This document shows positions 34,868-43,478 of a stretch of DNA of 57,973 bases, one piece after another; position 1 is the first letter of the stretch, and the number at the start of each line of letters is the position of its first letter. Source of the DNA: Gemmataceae bacterium (GTDB lineage Bacteria; Planctomycetota; Planctomycetia; Gemmatales; Gemmataceae); assembly GCA_025055215.1 (NCBI GenBank), contig JANWYO010000164.1:1-57973 (forward strand), in the 5' to 3' direction. The notes beneath the pieces were generated by a model. It saw nothing but the letters and a program-made list of their open reading frames with translations. It was not told the origin of the DNA and made no database searches. Both the position numbers and the translations under genes were made by a program.

Positions 34868-35877
34868 CGACCTTGGTCACAGGGGCAACGGGTTTTGTCG
34901 GTAGTCATGTCGTCGAGGAGTTGCTCGGCCTTGGCGAGCCGGTCCGTGCCCTGGTCCGTGATCCGAACAAGGCAGATCGGTGGCGCCAACGCGGGGTCGA
35001 GGTGGTCGTCGCCGACGTCACCGATCCGCAGGGCCTGCGGGCGGCCGTCCGCGACGTCGGGGTGATTCACCACTGCGCTGCCGCCGTCGGCCATTACACC
35101 AAACAGCAGTTCTATGCCGTCAACTTGGAAGGGTTCCGCAACCTCCTAGAGGCCGTTCGCCACGCCGGTCAGCCCCGGGTGGTCTTCCTCAGCTCGATCA
35201 ACGTACTGGGGACCCGCAACCTGGACCCGGCCACGGAAGAAACCCCCTGTCGTCGATCGAACGATCCGGCGGCTGACGTCAAGATCGAGGCCGAGCAACT
35301 CGCCTTGGAATACAGCCAGCGTCACGGCCTGGATCTGGTCATTCTGCGGCCCGGTTTTATCTACGGCCCCGGCGATCAGCGGAACCTGCCCAAGCTGGTG
35401 GAGGCGATTCGCCGAGGAACGTTCCGGTACATCGGCAGTCGGAACCATGTGGTGCCGATCGTTCACGTCAGCGACGTGGTGCAGGCGATGGTCCGGGCCG
35501 CCCGTGTGGCGGCGGCCCGGGGCCGAATTTACAACATCACCGACGGCTCAAGGACCACGATTGGGGAACTGGCCGATCACATCGCGGGCTTGCTCGGATG
35601 CCCTCCGCCACGGAAAACGATCGGCTACGCCCTCCCCTTTGCTGCCTGTGTCATGTTTGAGGTGTTGACCCGCCTGAAGCTGTATCGCGGCGTTTCGCCG
35701 ATCCAACGCCCCGCCCTCCGGTTCCTCGGCACCTCCCGGTATGTGGACATTCGCCGGGCCAGGACAGACCTGGGCTACACCCCGCTCGTCGGCTATCGGG
35801 AAGGAATCGCGGCCACGCTGCGCTGGCTCGAGGAGCAAGACCATGGCCGAACCGCTGTCGCCTCCCCGGTCGTGTGA
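34864..35877 (+). CDS. NAD-dependent epimerase/dehydratase-like SDR lacking the catalytic Tyr
   Basis: An extended short-chain dehydrogenase of 337 residues. The Rossmann motif TGATGFVGSH (6-15), VVADVTDP, and FLSSINVLG (Ser110/111 region) are normal, as is GRIYNITDGS. The active-site motif is altered. Where the family has YxxxK, the sequence reads PAADVKIEAE, with Ala136 in the Tyr position and Lys140 kept. Family relatives are expected to read PYADVK here. Loss of Tyr should abolish ordinary hydride chemistry, so the protein may bind NAD(P) for structure, regulation or an unusual reaction. Starts with ATGA overlap to the preceding gene; overlaps the next gene by 35 bp. Confidence 0.88.
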   Translation: MTTLVTGATGFVGSHVVEELLGLGEPVRALVRDPNKADRWRQRGVEVVVADVTDPQGLRAAVRDVGVIHHCAAAVGHYTKQQFYAVNLEGFRNLLEAVRHAGQPRVVFLSSINVLGTRNLDPATEETPCRRSNDPAADVKIEAEQLALEYSQRHGLDLVILRPGFIYGPGDQRNLPKLVEAIRRGTFRYIGSRNHVVPIVHVSDVVQAMVRAARVAAARGRIYNITDGSRTTIGELADHIAGLLGCPPPRKTIGYALPFAACVMFEVLTRLKLYRGVSPIQRPALRFLGTSRYVDIRRARTDLGYTPLVGYREGIAATLRWLEEQDHGRTAVASPVV

Positions 35878-36931
35878 CCGTCATCTCACCGAGCGCGTCG
35901 TCGAGGTGGTACGGCGGCACTGGAATGCCCCGCGCAAGGTGGAGCGCTACTCCCGACCTCCCAAGGAAAAGGTCGAGGAACTGGCCCGCGCTGCCTTGGA
36001 CACGATGCTGACACGCCAGTACCGCGTCGGCCCCCTGCCCCCGCCGGAGGTTTACGACCAACTCCTCCTGAAGGTCCGCAAGAAAGTCCGCAAGGGCCGA
36101 CCCATCCGCATCGTCCTCGGCTACGGGCCAATGAAAAATCAAAACGCCGTCCCTTACAGCCGCGCCGATTGGGCTGAGTTCTTCGCCCTGTGCCATCTGG
36201 TCAACTGGCACAACAAGGTGCAGGCGGTTTATCCTCCGGGGCTGGAAATCCGCATCATTTTCGACGATTCGACCATCCGCATGGCCAATCGCGGCGATCC
36301 GAAGCTGATGCGGTCGTACATGAACTCCGTGGCCGAGATGATTCAGGCCCTCGGCTTCGGTTCCATCTTCCTGCGAACCTTCCGCCAGTCCACGCTCGCC
36401 TGGGGAATGTACCTCGGGCTTTGGCAATTCGCCGATTGGATGGTACGGCGCTGGGAACGGGACCCGGCGAACAAGGCCCAACTGGAAAAGATGAACGAAT
36501 ACGCGCGGCGCAATGTGGTGGTGCCCCCGGGCCTGAGCGCCGAGGAACGCGAGAAATACATCCTCGAGGCCAGCCATCGCTATCGCGTATACTGGGAGGC
36601 TTTGCAGTGGAGTCTCTTCACCAAGGGAAACTTCCGCATCATCGCCATGTACCTCGACGGCTCTCAGCACCACATCCGCGAAACCTGTGCTCTCCACCTG
36701 ACTACCCTCGACAAGGGTCAAATCACCCAACCGTGGCAGGGGCAGGGGTGCCTGATGGATAACGGCCACGGCAAGTTGGAGCCTTTTGTCCTCACCGCCG
36801 GACGCCAGGCGTGCCATCGCCTGCAAACCGTCACGGGACTCAACCTGGTGCCCTTGCCCGGATTTGACAGCATTCAGATCGCCACGCGAATCCCGAGCGA
36901 GGGTCCGCCCCGCTCGCCAGGGCCGGAGTGA
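35843..36931 (+). CDS. Uncharacterised protein with resemblance to PvcA/DIT1 isocyanide synthases
   Basis: Product of 362 residues, soluble, no signal. Residues ~88-175 read IRIVLGYGPMKNQN (Lys98, Asn101), then RADWAEFFALCHL (Asp109, Glu112), QAVYPPGLEIRIIFDDS (Tyr130-Gly133, Asp141/142) and RSYMNSVAEMIQALG. The order and spacing match my memory of the isonitrile synthase core: FP.KS.N, D.AE..AL..L, IY.PGA...I.SDG and Y...L..M..LG. Near residue 320 TQPWQGQGCLMDNG could match the family PWHG...DG region. This is a pattern match by eye, not a search result. The ATG at 35843 has AGGAG 7 bases upstream and sits inside the end of the SDR gene, so coupling is tight. If right, it would make an isocyanide from an amino acid. 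Confidence 0.55.
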   Translation: MAEPLSPPRSCDRHLTERVVEVVRRHWNAPRKVERYSRPPKEKVEELARAALDTMLTRQYRVGPLPPPEVYDQLLLKVRKKVRKGRPIRIVLGYGPMKNQNAVPYSRADWAEFFALCHLVNWHNKVQAVYPPGLEIRIIFDDSTIRMANRGDPKLMRSYMNSVAEMIQALGFGSIFLRTFRQSTLAWGMYLGLWQFADWMVRRWERDPANKAQLEKMNEYARRNVVVPPGLSAEEREKYILEASHRYRVYWEALQWSLFTKGNFRIIAMYLDGSQHHIRETCALHLTTLDKGQITQPWQGQGCLMDNGHGKLEPFVLTAGRQACHRLQTVTGLNLVPLPGFDSIQIATRIPSEGPPRSPGPE

Positions 36932-37012
36932 AAGGTACGTTACAGCGGCACTCAAGAATCGGGAGCGCGTGCCGACGTTGCCGTCTTCCAGGGGCCGCTT
37001 CCCCGGACCATC

Positions 37013-38284
37013 ATGCGACGCCTGCGCATCCTGATGACTGAAGGTTCCAGCCTCTCTGCCCGGCAGACGCTCTACATGCTGGGCGCCGCACGCCACATCA
37101 TCGACGTCTGCGACCCGCACCCCTGGCGCTGTCTCGCCCGTTGGTCCCGGTTCGTGCGACGAGTCTACCGGTGCCCGCCCTTCGCCGACGATCCCGCCGG
37201 CTACCTTCGCTTCCTTCACGAGCGTCTGACCACCCACCGCTACGACGTCCTCTTGCCGGTCCACGATCAGGCGTACTTGCTGGCCCGCTGCCGCGAGCGA
37301 CTCGGTCGCCTCGCGGGCCTTGCCGTGCCTGAGTTTGCAGCGATCGTCCGGCTGCAAAGCAAGGCCGGCATGGTGCGGCTGTTCGACGAATTGGGATTGC
37401 CTCATCCGCCAACGCGGATCGTTCGGACAAGGTCCGAGGCGGAACAGGCAATCGAACTTCCCTGTTACCTCAAGCTGGCCCATGCCACTGCCGGAAGGGG
37501 TGTTTGGCGAGTCGGCAATCGGGCCGAGTTGGAGGCATGTCTGAGCCGGCTGGAGCGGAACGGCGTATTGGATGGTCGGACGGAACTCCTGGTGCAACAG
37601 CCGGCGGAGGGGACGCTGTCGGTGGTGCAATCGGTGTTTCACCAGGGGCGGTTATTGGCCGCGCATTGTTACCAGGCCCGCGCCCAAGGGGTTGGCGGGA
37701 GTGCCTGGGCGCGGGTCAGCGTCGATCATCCCGAAGTTCGGGAGCAGGTGGCGCGGCTTGGGAGGCACCTGCGGTGGCATGGGGCCTTGATGCTCGATTA
37801 CCTGTACGATCCTCACCGCGGCCCCAGCTACATCGACGCCAATCCGCGCCTCGGCGAAACGTTTAACGCCTTTGCCAGTGGCCTGAATCTGTGCGAGCTG
37901 CTGCTTCGCGTCTCGATGGGCGAGCCGGTCGAAGCGGCCCCGCCCTCGAAGCATGGTGTGCGGACTCACAGCCTGATGATGAGCCTGCTGGGCCATGTCC
38001 AGGCGGGGGGCCGACAAGGCCGCCTGCTGGCTGAAGCTTGCCAGGCCCTGATCCGATGGGGCCTGTACGCGGATAGCCAAGATGAATTGACGCGTCCCTG
38101 GGATGATTGGCCCAGCGCGATACCCGCGGGGGCGGTGGTCCTGGCTCTGCTCGCCGCCCCGCGCTGGGCGGGGCGGCGGCTGGTGGCCGACACCGTCGCC
38201 AGCTACGCGCTCACCGAAGCTGCCGCCCGAATCATCCAGCAGACGCCCTGCGAGGAACTCTTGGCCTTGGCTGCGCCTGGTTGA
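37013..38284 (+). CDS. ATP-grasp family ligase-like protein
   Basis: A 423-residue soluble protein with an ATP-grasp layout. An N-terminal pre-ATP domain (ILMTEGSSLSARQTLYMLG, YDVLLPVHDQAYLLA) leads to SKAGMVRLFDELGLPHPPT (~116-134), CYLKLAHATAGRGVWRV with Lys154, ELLVQQPAEGTLSVVQSV (191-208) and the metal-binding end PSYIDANPRLGETFN (271-285, Asn277). Related proteins join a carboxylate to an amine or alcohol via an acyl phosphate. The C-terminal ~130 residues are unassigned. It begins 81 bp after the isocyanide-synthase-like gene, same strand, and could ligate that product to an amino acid. No strong ribosome-binding site precedes the ATG. Confidence 0.8.
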   Translation: MRRLRILMTEGSSLSARQTLYMLGAARHIIDVCDPHPWRCLARWSRFVRRVYRCPPFADDPAGYLRFLHERLTTHRYDVLLPVHDQAYLLARCRERLGRLAGLAVPEFAAIVRLQSKAGMVRLFDELGLPHPPTRIVRTRSEAEQAIELPCYLKLAHATAGRGVWRVGNRAELEACLSRLERNGVLDGRTELLVQQPAEGTLSVVQSVFHQGRLLAAHCYQARAQGVGGSAWARVSVDHPEVREQVARLGRHLRWHGALMLDYLYDPHRGPSYIDANPRLGETFNAFASGLNLCELLLRVSMGEPVEAAPPSKHGVRTHSLMMSLLGHVQAGGRQGRLLAEACQALIRWGLYADSQDELTRPWDDWPSAIPAGAVVLALLAAPRWAGRRLVADTVASYALTEAAARIIQQTPCEELLALAAPG

Positions 38285-38304
38285 CCGGAAGCTGTCCCGG
38301 CCCC

Positions 38305-39789
38305 TCAGAGGACTGGAGACAAGAGACGGCAGGCATTCTCGATAAGCTGGCCGGAAAATGGCCGGTGGGCGTAGACCTCCCGGTCAAGCTGGATGGAGAC
38401 CTCCAAGTCGCGGCGAAATGCCTCCTCCAGTTCGGCGACGACCGCCGGAGAATAAAAAAGGCAGTTGACCTCGAAATTGAGGTGCATGCTGCGGTTATCC
38501 AGGTTGGCCGTGCCGACGGTAGCCCAGTCGTCATCAACGAGCATGACTTTGGCGTGCATCATGCCCCGGGTGTACTGGTAGACCTTGATCCCGGCGTCCA
38601 TGACGTCGCCCCAATAAAATCGGGCGGCATAGTAGGGGATCCATTTGTCGGGGTGGAACAGGCCGAGGAAGCGGACATCGACGCCCAAGTAACCGGCCAG
38701 GCGCAGGGCGTTCAGGAGACCAGCGTCGGGCACGAAGTAAGGTGAGGCGATCCACAGGCGCTTCTTGGCCCGGAGGATCGCGGCGAAGAAGACCTCGCGG
38801 ATCGACTTGAGTGCCTGGTCAGGGCCGGACTGGATGACCTGCACGGCGCAATCCCCCGCGGCGCTCAGGGTCGGGAAATAACGCCCCCCCTGCACCTGCT
38901 CCTGGGCAGCGAAATCCCAATCCTCGACAAAGATTCGCTGCAAGCAGGCCACGGCTGGCCCTTCGATTTTCAGGTGGGTGTCGCGCCAGTAGCCGTAATA
39001 CGGCACCAATCCCAGGTATTCGTCGCCGATGTTCAAGCCCCCGGTAAAGGCGACGCGACCATCGACGACCAGGATTTTCCGATGGTTGCGGAGGTTGACC
39101 TGGATGCGGCGGCGCAGGGGATTCAGCGGCAGAAAGGCAGCACATCGACCGCCGGCCTTGACCAATGGCTCCAGCGCCGCCCGACTCAGCCTTCGCGATC
39201 CCATCGCGTCGTACAGCAGCCGAACCTCTACCCCCGCCCGCGCCTTGCGCGCCAGGGTGTCGAGGAAGCGACGGCCCGTGCCATCGGGCTGCACGATGAA
39301 GTATTCCAGATGGATGTGGTCCCGGGCCGATTCGATGGCCTCCAGTTTGGCATCAAACGCCGGCTTGCTGTCGTGATAAAACTCGATCCGATTACCCGAA
39401 CTGATCGGGAAGGCGTCGAAGCGCCGGGCCAGGCCAGCGAAGTCTGCCCATGCTGGCTTCAGTTCGTCGGCCGTTTCTGCCAAAGCCAGCGCACTCCGAC
39501 GATGACCCGGGTAACGTTGTCGGAAGGTCACCACATGGCGTTGCTTACGCGTCAATGGCCGGTGCACCGTCTGATACCCCAGGAGGAGAAACAACAACGG
39601 CCCCAGGAACGGAATCGGTGACACCAGAATGATCACCAGGCACCACGCCGTGGCCGACATCGAGTCGCGCTTGATCGTCAGCACCCAGAGCAGCGTCAGG
39701 ACGGTTGACACGGTCGCCAGGATGGCGACCGCTCCGGTGATTTCCTGAAGGAGTTCCCTTAACTCGGACCCGGACCACATGGCGGGCAT
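38305..39789 (-). CDS. Phospholipase D / cardiolipin synthase-like protein
   Basis: The product (494 residues from 39789, 491 from 39780) begins with two transmembrane helices (AVAILATVSTVLTLLWVLTI; WCLVIILVSPIPFLGPLLFLLLGY). It then has two phospholipase-D domains with intact HKD motifs: NHRKILVVDGRVAFTGGLN and MHAKVMLVDDDWATVGTANLDNRS. This is the organisation of bacterial cardiolipin synthases, which join two phosphatidylglycerols. The frame extends to 39894, but that extension looks non-coding. Neither candidate ATG has a good ribosome-binding site. It ends 20 bp from the ATP-grasp gene, tail to tail. A phosphatidylserine decarboxylase lies later in the window but not in the same unit. 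Confidence 0.9.
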   Translation of the reverse strand: MPAMWSGSELRELLQEITGAVAILATVSTVLTLLWVLTIKRDSMSATAWCLVIILVSPIPFLGPLLFLLLGYQTVHRPLTRKQRHVVTFRQRYPGHRRSALALAETADELKPAWADFAGLARRFDAFPISSGNRIEFYHDSKPAFDAKLEAIESARDHIHLEYFIVQPDGTGRRFLDTLARKARAGVEVRLLYDAMGSRRLSRAALEPLVKAGGRCAAFLPLNPLRRRIQVNLRNHRKILVVDGRVAFTGGLNIGDEYLGLVPYYGYWRDTHLKIEGPAVACLQRIFVEDWDFAAQEQVQGGRYFPTLSAAGDCAVQVIQSGPDQALKSIREVFFAAILRAKKRLWIASPYFVPDAGLLNALRLAGYLGVDVRFLGLFHPDKWIPYYAARFYWGDVMDAGIKVYQYTRGMMHAKVMLVDDDWATVGTANLDNRSMHLNFEVNCLFYSPAVVAELEEAFRRDLEVSIQLDREVYAHRPFSGQLIENACRLLSPVL

Positions 39790-39880
39790 TGCCTGAGAGG
39801 ATGGGGCCTCCGTGTCATGGTGGCAGGCGCGGAAGTCGCGGACAAGGGTGTTTGCCGCCAGGCAGCGGGAAGATCGGCCA

Positions 39881-39906
39881 GCGGGCGGGGCCATCGCCCC
39901 GCCCGC
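39881..39906. terminator. GC hairpin between glycosyltransferase and cardiolipin synthase-like genes
   Basis: An 11-bp perfect stem with a CATC loop lies about 95 bp after the stop of the GT4 gene (minus strand) and before the PLD gene. There is no T-tract after it, so it would be at best a Rho-type or partial terminator separating the export cluster from the lipid gene. Confidence 0.35.
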
Positions 39907-39999
39907 CGTCAGGCCGCGGCACGCGACGAGTGATCGGAACGGCGTCCGTCACGCGGCATGAGCGGCAGGTCGCGCTCTTGGGGACGGCGCTCTTTCGCA

Positions 40000-41208
40000 T
40001 CAGCCCGCTCGGCGCCAAGCCGGACCCTGCGACGCGCCGGTCAACAAACGGTACACCTGGAGGGTGTCGGCAGCGCATTGCTCCCAGGTAAAGGACCGCA
40101 CCGCCTCAACCGCCCCGCGGCGGAGCGACCACCACCAGTCGTCATCCTGCACCACCCGCAGCAAGGCGTGCCGCCAACCGTCGGTGTCTTCAGGGTCGAT
40201 CAGGTGAGCTTGACGGCCGACCGTCTCGGCCACGGCGGCGGCCGTCGACGCCAGCACCGCCCCGCCGCAAGCCAGCATCTCCACCGGTGGCAGCCCGAAC
40301 CCCTCGTAGTACGATGGATAGACTAACGCCCGGGCACCGTTGTAAACCGCCGGCACATCGTCGTCCGCCACATATCCCAGATACGTCACGCCGCGGTGCC
40401 GGGCCTCGGTGTGCAGGTACTCAGCAATGTCCGCCGTCCTCCAGCCCCAGCTGCCAATCAGGACCAACGGCCAACGCCGACGCACCGCCTCCGGCAGACC
40501 GCAGTACGCCTGCATCAGGCGGAGGACGTTTTTTCGCGGCTCAATCGTCCCCAGATAAAGAAGGTACTGCTCCGGCAACCCCAACCGGCGGAGTACCGGC
40601 CGCACTTCCGCCTCCGAGAGCGGCTTCAAACCTGGACGCACGCCCATGTAGGTCCGCGTCACCTTGTCAGGGGGGACGTTCAGCGTGCGGATGATCTCCT
40701 GCCGGCCGGCTTCCGAAATCGCCAGGAAATGACAACTCTGAGACAAGGCTCGCGCAAACTCCCGCTCGAACCGACGAACCCGGTCCGCAGGGTGCCATTC
40801 GGGGTGAAGCAGGACCGACAAGTCATGAAGCGTGGTGACCGTGGGAAGGTCCGAGGGAAACGGGATGAAGTTCGGCTCATGATAAAGGTCAAAGGAGCGA
40901 CTTTGATAATAGCGCTTACAGTGTCTCGCCACATAGTTGTCAAATCGCCAGCGCAAGTGGTCGAATGCCCGACAACGCATTTGAGCCCATAAGGATGGCC
41001 GAGTTTCTGCGGCAGCCGGCTCGGTCCTTGGAACATACCGCCGCACCCGCGCGCTCCAGGCCCGCGCCTGCACTACCCAACCGGCAGGGAACGCGTCGAT
41101 GGTGTCGCCATGCGCCTGTTGTCGGAGACAACGCAGCAACTGCGATGTGTAGTGCCCGATCCCCGTTCGCTGGCCGACGGCCGACAAGCGGTTGATGACG
41201 ACCCGCAT
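40000..41208 (-). CDS. GT4-type glycosyltransferase
   Basis: The 402-residue protein has a two-Rossmann GT-B layout: N-terminal MRVVINRLSAVGQRTGIGHYTSQLLRCL, FDLYHEPNFIPF and TVTTLHDLSVLLHPEWHP. The C-terminal half has YLLYLGTIEPRKNVLRLMQAY, VTYLGYVADDDVPAVYNGARALVYPSYYEGFGLPPVEMLACG with the EX7E motif (EGFGLPPVE), then DPEDTDGWRHALLRVV. This is classic CAZy GT4. It probably adds a sugar from a nucleotide donor to a lipid-linked glycan at the cytoplasmic face. It is the last of three glycosyltransferases in the export cluster, 30 bp after the preceding gene. Confidence 0.93.
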   Translation of the reverse strand: MRVVINRLSAVGQRTGIGHYTSQLLRCLRQQAHGDTIDAFPAGWVVQARAWSARVRRYVPRTEPAAAETRPSLWAQMRCRAFDHLRWRFDNYVARHCKRYYQSRSFDLYHEPNFIPFPSDLPTVTTLHDLSVLLHPEWHPADRVRRFEREFARALSQSCHFLAISEAGRQEIIRTLNVPPDKVTRTYMGVRPGLKPLSEAEVRPVLRRLGLPEQYLLYLGTIEPRKNVLRLMQAYCGLPEAVRRRWPLVLIGSWGWRTADIAEYLHTEARHRGVTYLGYVADDDVPAVYNGARALVYPSYYEGFGLPPVEMLACGGAVLASTAAAVAETVGRQAHLIDPEDTDGWRHALLRVVQDDDWWWSLRRGAVEAVRSFTWEQCAADTLQVYRLLTGASQGPAWRRAG

Positions 41209-41238
41209 CCCTGCTCCTCCGTGGCGTCATGGTCATCC

Positions 41239-43317
41239 TCACGCCGCCTGCCGGCGGGCAGGCGGGGCGTGAGGTTCGGCCAGGCGCTCGGCCATCCGCC
41301 GGCCCACGGTGGCGGGAGCCAACTGCTGCCGAAGCTGCGCTTGCGCTCGGGCGCCCAGAGCGAGCGCTTCGGCCCGGTGACCCTCCACCCACCGCATGAG
41401 CGCCGCCGCATGCTCCACCGACGGCTCCGCCCACACCGCTCCCTGCGGATAAATCGGCAACGTCTGCGCGATCGGCACCCGCCGATAGTCCACCAGCAGG
41501 CTGTTGTCCGAGTTCATGAAATCCAGATTGCCTGAATAGTTGGTGGCAATGACCGGCTTGCCCAGAAGCATGGCCTCCGCCATCGTCAACCCGAACCCCT
41601 CCGCCCGGTGAAGTGACACATAGCAGTCACACACCTGCATCAGGGCATAGGTTTCCAGGCGGCTCAACGTCTGGTCGAGCAACACGACCCCCGGCACGCG
41701 CTCGGCGGCGGCGCGAAGACGCTGCGTGGAGCCAGGGTCTACTTCGCCGCGGTGATACTTGATGACCAGGCCGACGTCCGGCCGGCCAGCAAAGGCGCGT
41801 TCGAAGGCCTGAATGATGGCCAGCGGGTTCTTCCGCTCCAGAATGCTGGCCATGTCGAAAACAAACAGAAACAGAAACTTGTCGTCCGGCAGAGCGAAAT
41901 GCGACCGCGGGAGCACCGGGAAGGACGGAACTTCAACGGGGATTCCCATCGCCCTCACCGGGACGTCCACGGCGGCACGAATCGCCCGGGCACTGAACTC
42001 CGACAGGGTCCAGATTTCGTCGAGATATCGCGCGTTGGAGACCCACGCGGGCGGGAGTGTCTCCAGCTCCCACGCCCAGAAACCGATGCGATAGACGTTC
42101 GGCCGCTCCGGCCATCCGCACAGCTCATAGTAAGTCGGCGCCGGGCGATCGGGGCCTGTCAGGATGATCGTGGTATCGAAAAGTTCCAGCCCGAGGTAAT
42201 CAGCCCGGTTTGGCAAATCGTGCATCGGCAGGGCCGGGACATCGCGACAGGAGGTACGCACCTGTTGCGTCGCCAAGGCCCGCACGGTGGCGCAGGCGGC
42301 TTGTTGCAGGCCGGAAGTGTACCGAAAATGCCCCAGGACATTGACACCCAACTGACACAACTTGCCAGACCGCCATTCGTCGCGGAGCTGATCGCGCCAA
42401 GGTTTCGGTATCGGCACCGGGCTGTGTTGGTCCAGCCACTCCAGCAGCCGCGCTGTGTCCTTGGGATCGCGGAAGGCCTTGGGCGCCACCTGCCGCAGTT
42501 CGGGCCGGCCGTGGTAGAAAAGCCGCAGTTCGTCCCCCGGCGACCCGAAAGCCGGAAAGACCACACGCTCCAGCCAGTCTTGGCGCAGCCCGTAGTGCCG
42601 GCGAATCCAGCGGAGGAGTTCCTGTTGCCCAAAAATTGTCAATCCGTAGGGACACGCCCGCTGCCATTCCGGCCGGCGGAGAAATGTGGCGACAATCCCC
42701 TGCGCCGGATCCTCCGCCGACTCCTGGAGGAACCAGGCAATTTCTTCTTCACGAATGCGGTGCTCGGCTCGACCGGTTTGCAGCAACCACTGGAGGAAGG
42801 GGAGCCGTCCCGCTGGTGTCAGCGCCAACGGGTACAGGTTGCGGACACAAGGGAGATGCTCGTAGGCTTGCACCACTCGATCGGCCAAGCCCCGGCGAAA
42901 CGCCTCCTGGATGTGGTGGACCGCTCGCTCATCCAAGCCAAGTTCTTGACGCCCGTCGTTGGTCAGCCAGCGGGCGTAGGGACCGGTCGGCCCTTGGCGC
43001 ACGGCCTCGGGAAACCGCCGGCGTAAGGAGGCATCGCGCCGGAGCAGCCCGACGATCAGTCGGGCTGCTCCCCAGAGGTCTGCCGAGGCATCGGCTGGTG
43101 TCCAATCGCAAAACCGTGGCGCCAGCTGGCGCGTGTGCTGGCGCAGCGTCGCCTCATTGTGGATGTCGAGGACCGGCCCGATCACGGGCGGTGTCGCCGG
43201 AGTGCGCCACCGTTGAAGAAGACGCTTTGCCCAGCGCAGGAGATGCCGACGACGACTTCCCCGCGGGGCAAGCTGCTCCACGGCACCGCGAGCCCAGGTT
43301 TGCACCTCCGTCAGCAT
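41239..43317 (-). CDS. GT4-type glycosyltransferase with long N-terminal extension
   Basis: 692 residues. The last ~350 form a GT4 domain: GFWAWELETLPPAWVSNARYLDEIWTLSEFSARAI, FLFLFVFDMASILERKNPLAIIQAF, VVLLDQTLSRLETYALMQVCDCYVSLHRAEGFGLTMAEAMLLGKPVIATNYSGNLDF (EX7E in EGFGLTMAE). The first ~340 residues are Arg/Leu-rich and apparently helical (LDIHNEATLRQHTRQLAPRFCDW; ELLRWIRRHYGLRQDWLERVVFP) with no recognised family; they might bind a lipid carrier or partner. An ATG at 43383 is also in frame, but GGAG 8 bases upstream of 43317 favours the shorter form. Confidence 0.88.
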   Translation of the reverse strand: MLTEVQTWARGAVEQLAPRGSRRRHLLRWAKRLLQRWRTPATPPVIGPVLDIHNEATLRQHTRQLAPRFCDWTPADASADLWGAARLIVGLLRRDASLRRRFPEAVRQGPTGPYARWLTNDGRQELGLDERAVHHIQEAFRRGLADRVVQAYEHLPCVRNLYPLALTPAGRLPFLQWLLQTGRAEHRIREEEIAWFLQESAEDPAQGIVATFLRRPEWQRACPYGLTIFGQQELLRWIRRHYGLRQDWLERVVFPAFGSPGDELRLFYHGRPELRQVAPKAFRDPKDTARLLEWLDQHSPVPIPKPWRDQLRDEWRSGKLCQLGVNVLGHFRYTSGLQQAACATVRALATQQVRTSCRDVPALPMHDLPNRADYLGLELFDTTIILTGPDRPAPTYYELCGWPERPNVYRIGFWAWELETLPPAWVSNARYLDEIWTLSEFSARAIRAAVDVPVRAMGIPVEVPSFPVLPRSHFALPDDKFLFLFVFDMASILERKNPLAIIQAFERAFAGRPDVGLVIKYHRGEVDPGSTQRLRAAAERVPGVVLLDQTLSRLETYALMQVCDCYVSLHRAEGFGLTMAEAMLLGKPVIATNYSGNLDFMNSDNSLLVDYRRVPIAQTLPIYPQGAVWAEPSVEHAAALMRWVEGHRAEALALGARAQAQLRQQLAPATVGRRMAERLAEPHAPPARRQAA

Positions 43318-43478
43318 GGGCGCGCTCCGCCTCTTAGGGGTTGGCGTCCAAGGGTTGATGCGAGCCGCCTCGCTCTGCACCATCCCTCCCGATTGGGACG
43401 CCAGCTTTTACCAACCGGTTTCATGGTTGCCAGACCTGGGCCAAATTTTTAACAGAGACATCCTCAAGGCCGACCTTT

